From Gammaproteobacteria bacterium (GTDB taxonomy: Bacteria > Pseudomonadota > Gammaproteobacteria > Pseudomonadales > Azotimanducaceae), in contig JAUILW010000134.1 of assembly GCA_030432795.1 (NCBI GenBank), positions 1 through 7,795 of the forward strand: a DNA stretch of 7,795 nucleotides, in the 5' to 3' direction. The position numbers and the translations under genes are program-made. The notes under the pieces are model-generated. The model saw only the letters and a program-made list of their open reading frames with translations. It was not told where the DNA came from and did no database searches. Below are positions 5,627 to 7,795 of the stretch, piece by piece (position 1 is the stretch's first letter; the number at the start of each line of letters is the position of its first letter).

Positions 5627-6856
5627 CTGGAGTTCGACACCGCCAAATCCCTCGCCGTCGCCCTGACGGCGGGGATCGTTCTCGGCCTCGAGCGGGGCTG
5701 GACGCACGCCGCCAACGGCGAGGCGAACCCCGGCATCCGCACATTCGCCCTGACAGCCCTCCTCGGCGGCCTGCTGACACGGCTGGATCAGACCGTGCTA
5801 GTGCCTATGGGATTCGTTGCCGTGGCAGCCCTTGCACTGCTCGGCTACCGTGCGACCAGCAAACGCTTTAACGACTACGGCTACACCACCGAGATCGCGC
5901 TGGTCGTGGCCTACGCGTGCGGTATCACCGCCGGACTGGGTGAACTGCTGCTCGCCATCTCCACGGCCGCGATCGCGGCCCTGATCCTCGGACTCAAACC
6001 GGAACTGCACGGCTTCGTACAGCGCCTGAAGCGGCTGGAAGTGCTCTCCACCATCCAATTGCTGGTGGTGGCCGTGGTGCTGCTGCCGCTGCTACCCAAC
6101 CGCGATGTGTGGGTGGAAGGCCTGAACTTCCGCACCATCGGCTGGTTCGTGCTGCTCATCCTTGGGCTGTCATATGTGGGCTATGTGAGCGTGCGAACCC
6201 TCGGCGATCGACTCGGCGTGCTGCTGACGGCGCTGCTCGGCGGCCTGACGTCCTCCACCGCCGTGACCGCGACACTGTCACGCATGGCCAGCGCGCAGCC
6301 CCAGGCCGCCCCGTTGCTTGCCGCGGGCGTGCTGCTCGCCTGTGCCGTCATGCCGATCCGTCTGCTGATTCTCACCACCGTGGTGAACGGCGCCCTGACC
6401 ACCCATCTCGGTGCCACGCTGATCGCGCTGGCCGCGGTGCCAGTGGGCGTGGCGGTATGGCTGGTGCTGCGCAACCGTGGCACGGATGCAGCCGCGAGTC
6501 TGGCGCTGAACAATCCGCTGGAGCTGAAGGGTGCGGCGCTATTCGCTGTGTTCCTCACGGTGCTGTTCGTTGCGGTACCGTGGCTCGAGGACCGCTTTGG
6601 CTCCGGCGGCTTGTACATCGCTGCGCTGATATCGGGGCTAACGGATGTGGACGCCATCGGCCTGACCCTGGCGGAGAAGTCCATTGCCGCAACCGCCGCC
6701 GAAATCGCGGCCTTCGGCATCCTGCTGGCGGCGTGGTCGAACACTGTGGTCAAGGCCGTACTCGCCGCCGTGTTGTCCCACGGGCACCTGACGCGCCTGG
6801 TGGCGGCGACGCTCATCACCACTGTGCTGCTGACAGGCCTGATCCAGATGCTTTGA
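5627..6856 (+). CDS. MgtC/SapB-DUF4010-type polytopic membrane protein, probable CTG start
   Basis: Predicted 409-residue inner-membrane protein with many hydrophobic segments. The N-terminal part has the MgtC-like signature SLAVALTAGIVLGLERGW (about 7-24), GIRTFALTALLGG (about 35-47) and later GYTTEIALVVAYACG. The C-terminal DUF4010-like half shows NNPLELKGAALFAVF, then GLYIAALISGLTDVDAIGLT. Function in this family is not established; it is not a proven Mg transporter. The frame is open from 5567, but no ATG, GTG or TTG occurs before GTG 5795, which lies 56 codons inside and would delete the conserved GLERGW and GIRTF motifs. CTG at 5627, one base after the upstream TGA, gives the expected N-terminus. 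Deleting the CT at 5627-5628 would restore TGATG with an in-frame ATG, so a small indel or sequencing error is an alternative. Translation is probably coupled to the small gene before it. Confidence 0.85.
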   Translation: MEFDTAKSLAVALTAGIVLGLERGWTHAANGEANPGIRTFALTALLGGLLTRLDQTVLVPMGFVAVAALALLGYRATSKRFNDYGYTTEIALVVAYACGITAGLGELLLAISTAAIAALILGLKPELHGFVQRLKRLEVLSTIQLLVVAVVLLPLLPNRDVWVEGLNFRTIGWFVLLILGLSYVGYVSVRTLGDRLGVLLTALLGGLTSSTAVTATLSRMASAQPQAAPLLAAGVLLACAVMPIRLLILTTVVNGALTTHLGATLIALAAVPVGVAVWLVLRNRGTDAAASLALNNPLELKGAALFAVFLTVLFVAVPWLEDRFGSGGLYIAALISGLTDVDAIGLTLAEKSIAATAAEIAAFGILLAAWSNTVVKAVLAAVLSHGHLTRLVAATLITTVLLTGLIQML

Positions 6857-6933
6857 ACCCGGTGGCGGCTGGCCCGCTGCTGCGACCTGCGTTATGTTCA
6901 AGGGCTACGTCAGTTTGGGAAAGGGGCAAGCAC

Positions 6934-7795
6934 ATGAAATTCGGCATTTTCTACGAGCATCAACTGCCACGACCGTGGCGCGAGGGCGACGAGCAGCGTC
7001 TGTTCAACGAGGCGCTCGACCAGGTGCAACTCGCCGACGAGCTCGGGCTCGACTACGCCTGGGAGGTGGAGCACCACTTTCTCGAGGAGTACTCACACTC
7101 CTCGGCGCCGGAGGTATTTCTCGCCGCATGCTCGCAGCGCACGAAAAACATCCGCCTGGGCCAGGGCATCCGCCAGGTCATACCCCAATACAACCATCCC
7201 GCACGCACCGCCGAGGTGATCGCGACCCTGGACCTCGTGTCCAACGGCCGCGTGGATTTCGGCACCGGTGAGTCTTCTGCGGAGCTGGAGCTTGGCGGCT
7301 TCGGTATTCCGGTGGAGCAGAAGCGTGAGATGTATCTGGAAGCCACCGAGCAGATCGCCAACATCCTTGCCATGGACCCCTACCCCGGCTTCGAAGGCAA
7401 GTTTTTCTCCATGCCGTGCAGAAATCTCGTGCCGAAGTCCGTACAGAAGCCACACCCCCCGCTGTGGGTGGCCTGCTCGCAACGCGACACCATCCGCATG
7501 GCGGCCAGGCTCGGCATCGGCGCGCTCACCTTCGCCTTTGTCGATCCGCTGGAGGCGAAAGACTGGGTGGATGAGTACTACAGCATCATCAAGAGCGACG
7601 CCTGCGTGCCCATCGGTCACGCGGTGAACGCCAACATCTGCATGGTATCGAGCTTCTCCTGTCACGAGGATCGTGAGCAGGCCGTACGCAACGGCCTGGA
7701 GGGCTTCGAGTTTTTTGGCTATGCGCTCGGCAGCCTGTACGGCTTCGGCGAGCACAAGCCGGGGCGCACCAATCTGTGGGAGAATTTTCAGAAAG
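6934..7795 (+). CDS. Luciferase-like (LLM class) flavin-dependent monooxygenase, 3' end cut by window edge
   Basis: Visible part is 287 residues of an enzyme usually about 350-400 long; the C-terminus lies beyond the window. The start MKFGIFYEHQLP (1-12), the LuxA-like EVEHHFLEEY (44-53) with its EHHF motif, RLGQGIRQVIPQYNHPARTAE (split as 74-84 and 85-94), GRVDFGTGESSAELELGGFG (105-124) and PPLWVACSQ (175-183) place it in the bacterial luciferase-like TIM-barrel family. Such enzymes use reduced FMN, or F420 in some branches, with O2 to oxidise organic substrates; the substrate cannot be predicted here. The ATG at 6934 is preceded by AAGGGG at a usable distance. A 77-base gap separates it from the membrane-protein gene, and I see no strong terminator in it, so read-through from the usp operon is possible. 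A functional link to the stress genes is not evident. Confidence 0.93.
   Translation, partial: MKFGIFYEHQLPRPWREGDEQRLFNEALDQVQLADELGLDYAWEVEHHFLEEYSHSSAPEVFLAACSQRTKNIRLGQGIRQVIPQYNHPARTAEVIATLDLVSNGRVDFGTGESSAELELGGFGIPVEQKREMYLEATEQIANILAMDPYPGFEGKFFSMPCRNLVPKSVQKPHPPLWVACSQRDTIRMAARLGIGALTFAFVDPLEAKDWVDEYYSIIKSDACVPIGHAVNANICMVSSFSCHEDREQAVRNGLEGFEFFGYALGSLYGFGEHKPGRTNLWENFQK

Noticed and set aside
6181..6822. 213-codon minus-strand open frame opposite the membrane protein
   Set aside because: Ser/Ala/Arg-rich low-complexity translation typical of an antisense shadow in GC-rich DNA.
6857..6933. Terminator between the membrane protein and the monooxygenase
   Set aside because: Only a 4-bp GCGG/CCGC stem with a 5-base loop and no T-run; not enough to call.
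7093..7755. 220-codon minus-strand open frame opposite the monooxygenase
   Set aside because: His/Gly/Ala-rich with no domain; the plus strand carries convincing luciferase-family motifs.

Overview
The window looks like chromosome from a GC-rich proteobacterium. A gammaproteobacterium is my best guess, from the FixL/FixJ-type signalling genes, the UspA subtype and the compact gene packing. I cannot name a genus from sequence alone. Coding density is very high. There are no tRNA or rRNA genes, CRISPR arrays or transposase genes, and no gene-free stretch longer than about 270 bases.

Left part (1-4680, minus strand; order of transcription 4680 to 1): six co-oriented genes, most joined by stop/start overlaps. 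They are a single-domain globin; a PAS-containing sensor histidine kinase whose PAS core resembles FixL but lacks the heme-ligand His; a FixJ-type receiver/LuxR response regulator; after an 88-base gap with a strong inverted repeat, a stand-alone receiver without the phospho-acceptor Asp; a 503-residue fusion of an aminoglycoside-phosphotransferase-like kinase and a P-loop kinase; and a hemerythrin-like protein that runs off the left edge.

Middle (4681-4951): a divergent intergenic region that probably carries promoters for both directions.

Right part (4952-7795, plus strand): a UspA-type universal stress protein, a 72-residue protein of unknown function overlapping it by one base, and a polytopic MgtC/DUF4010-type membrane protein that seems to start at a CTG codon just after the small gene. 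After a 77-base gap comes a luciferase-like flavin-dependent monooxygenase, cut by the right edge.

Working model (inference): two predicted di-iron or heme gas-binding proteins (hemerythrin, globin) bracket a FixL/FixJ-like pathway. The APH/P-loop fusion and the UspA protein recall the Rv2004c/Rv2005c pair of the mycobacterial DosR hypoxia regulon. The cluster is therefore plausibly a low-oxygen or nitric-oxide response locus. In this model gas sensing may sit in the separate globin instead of in the kinase PAS domain, and the Asp-less receiver may modulate the pathway.
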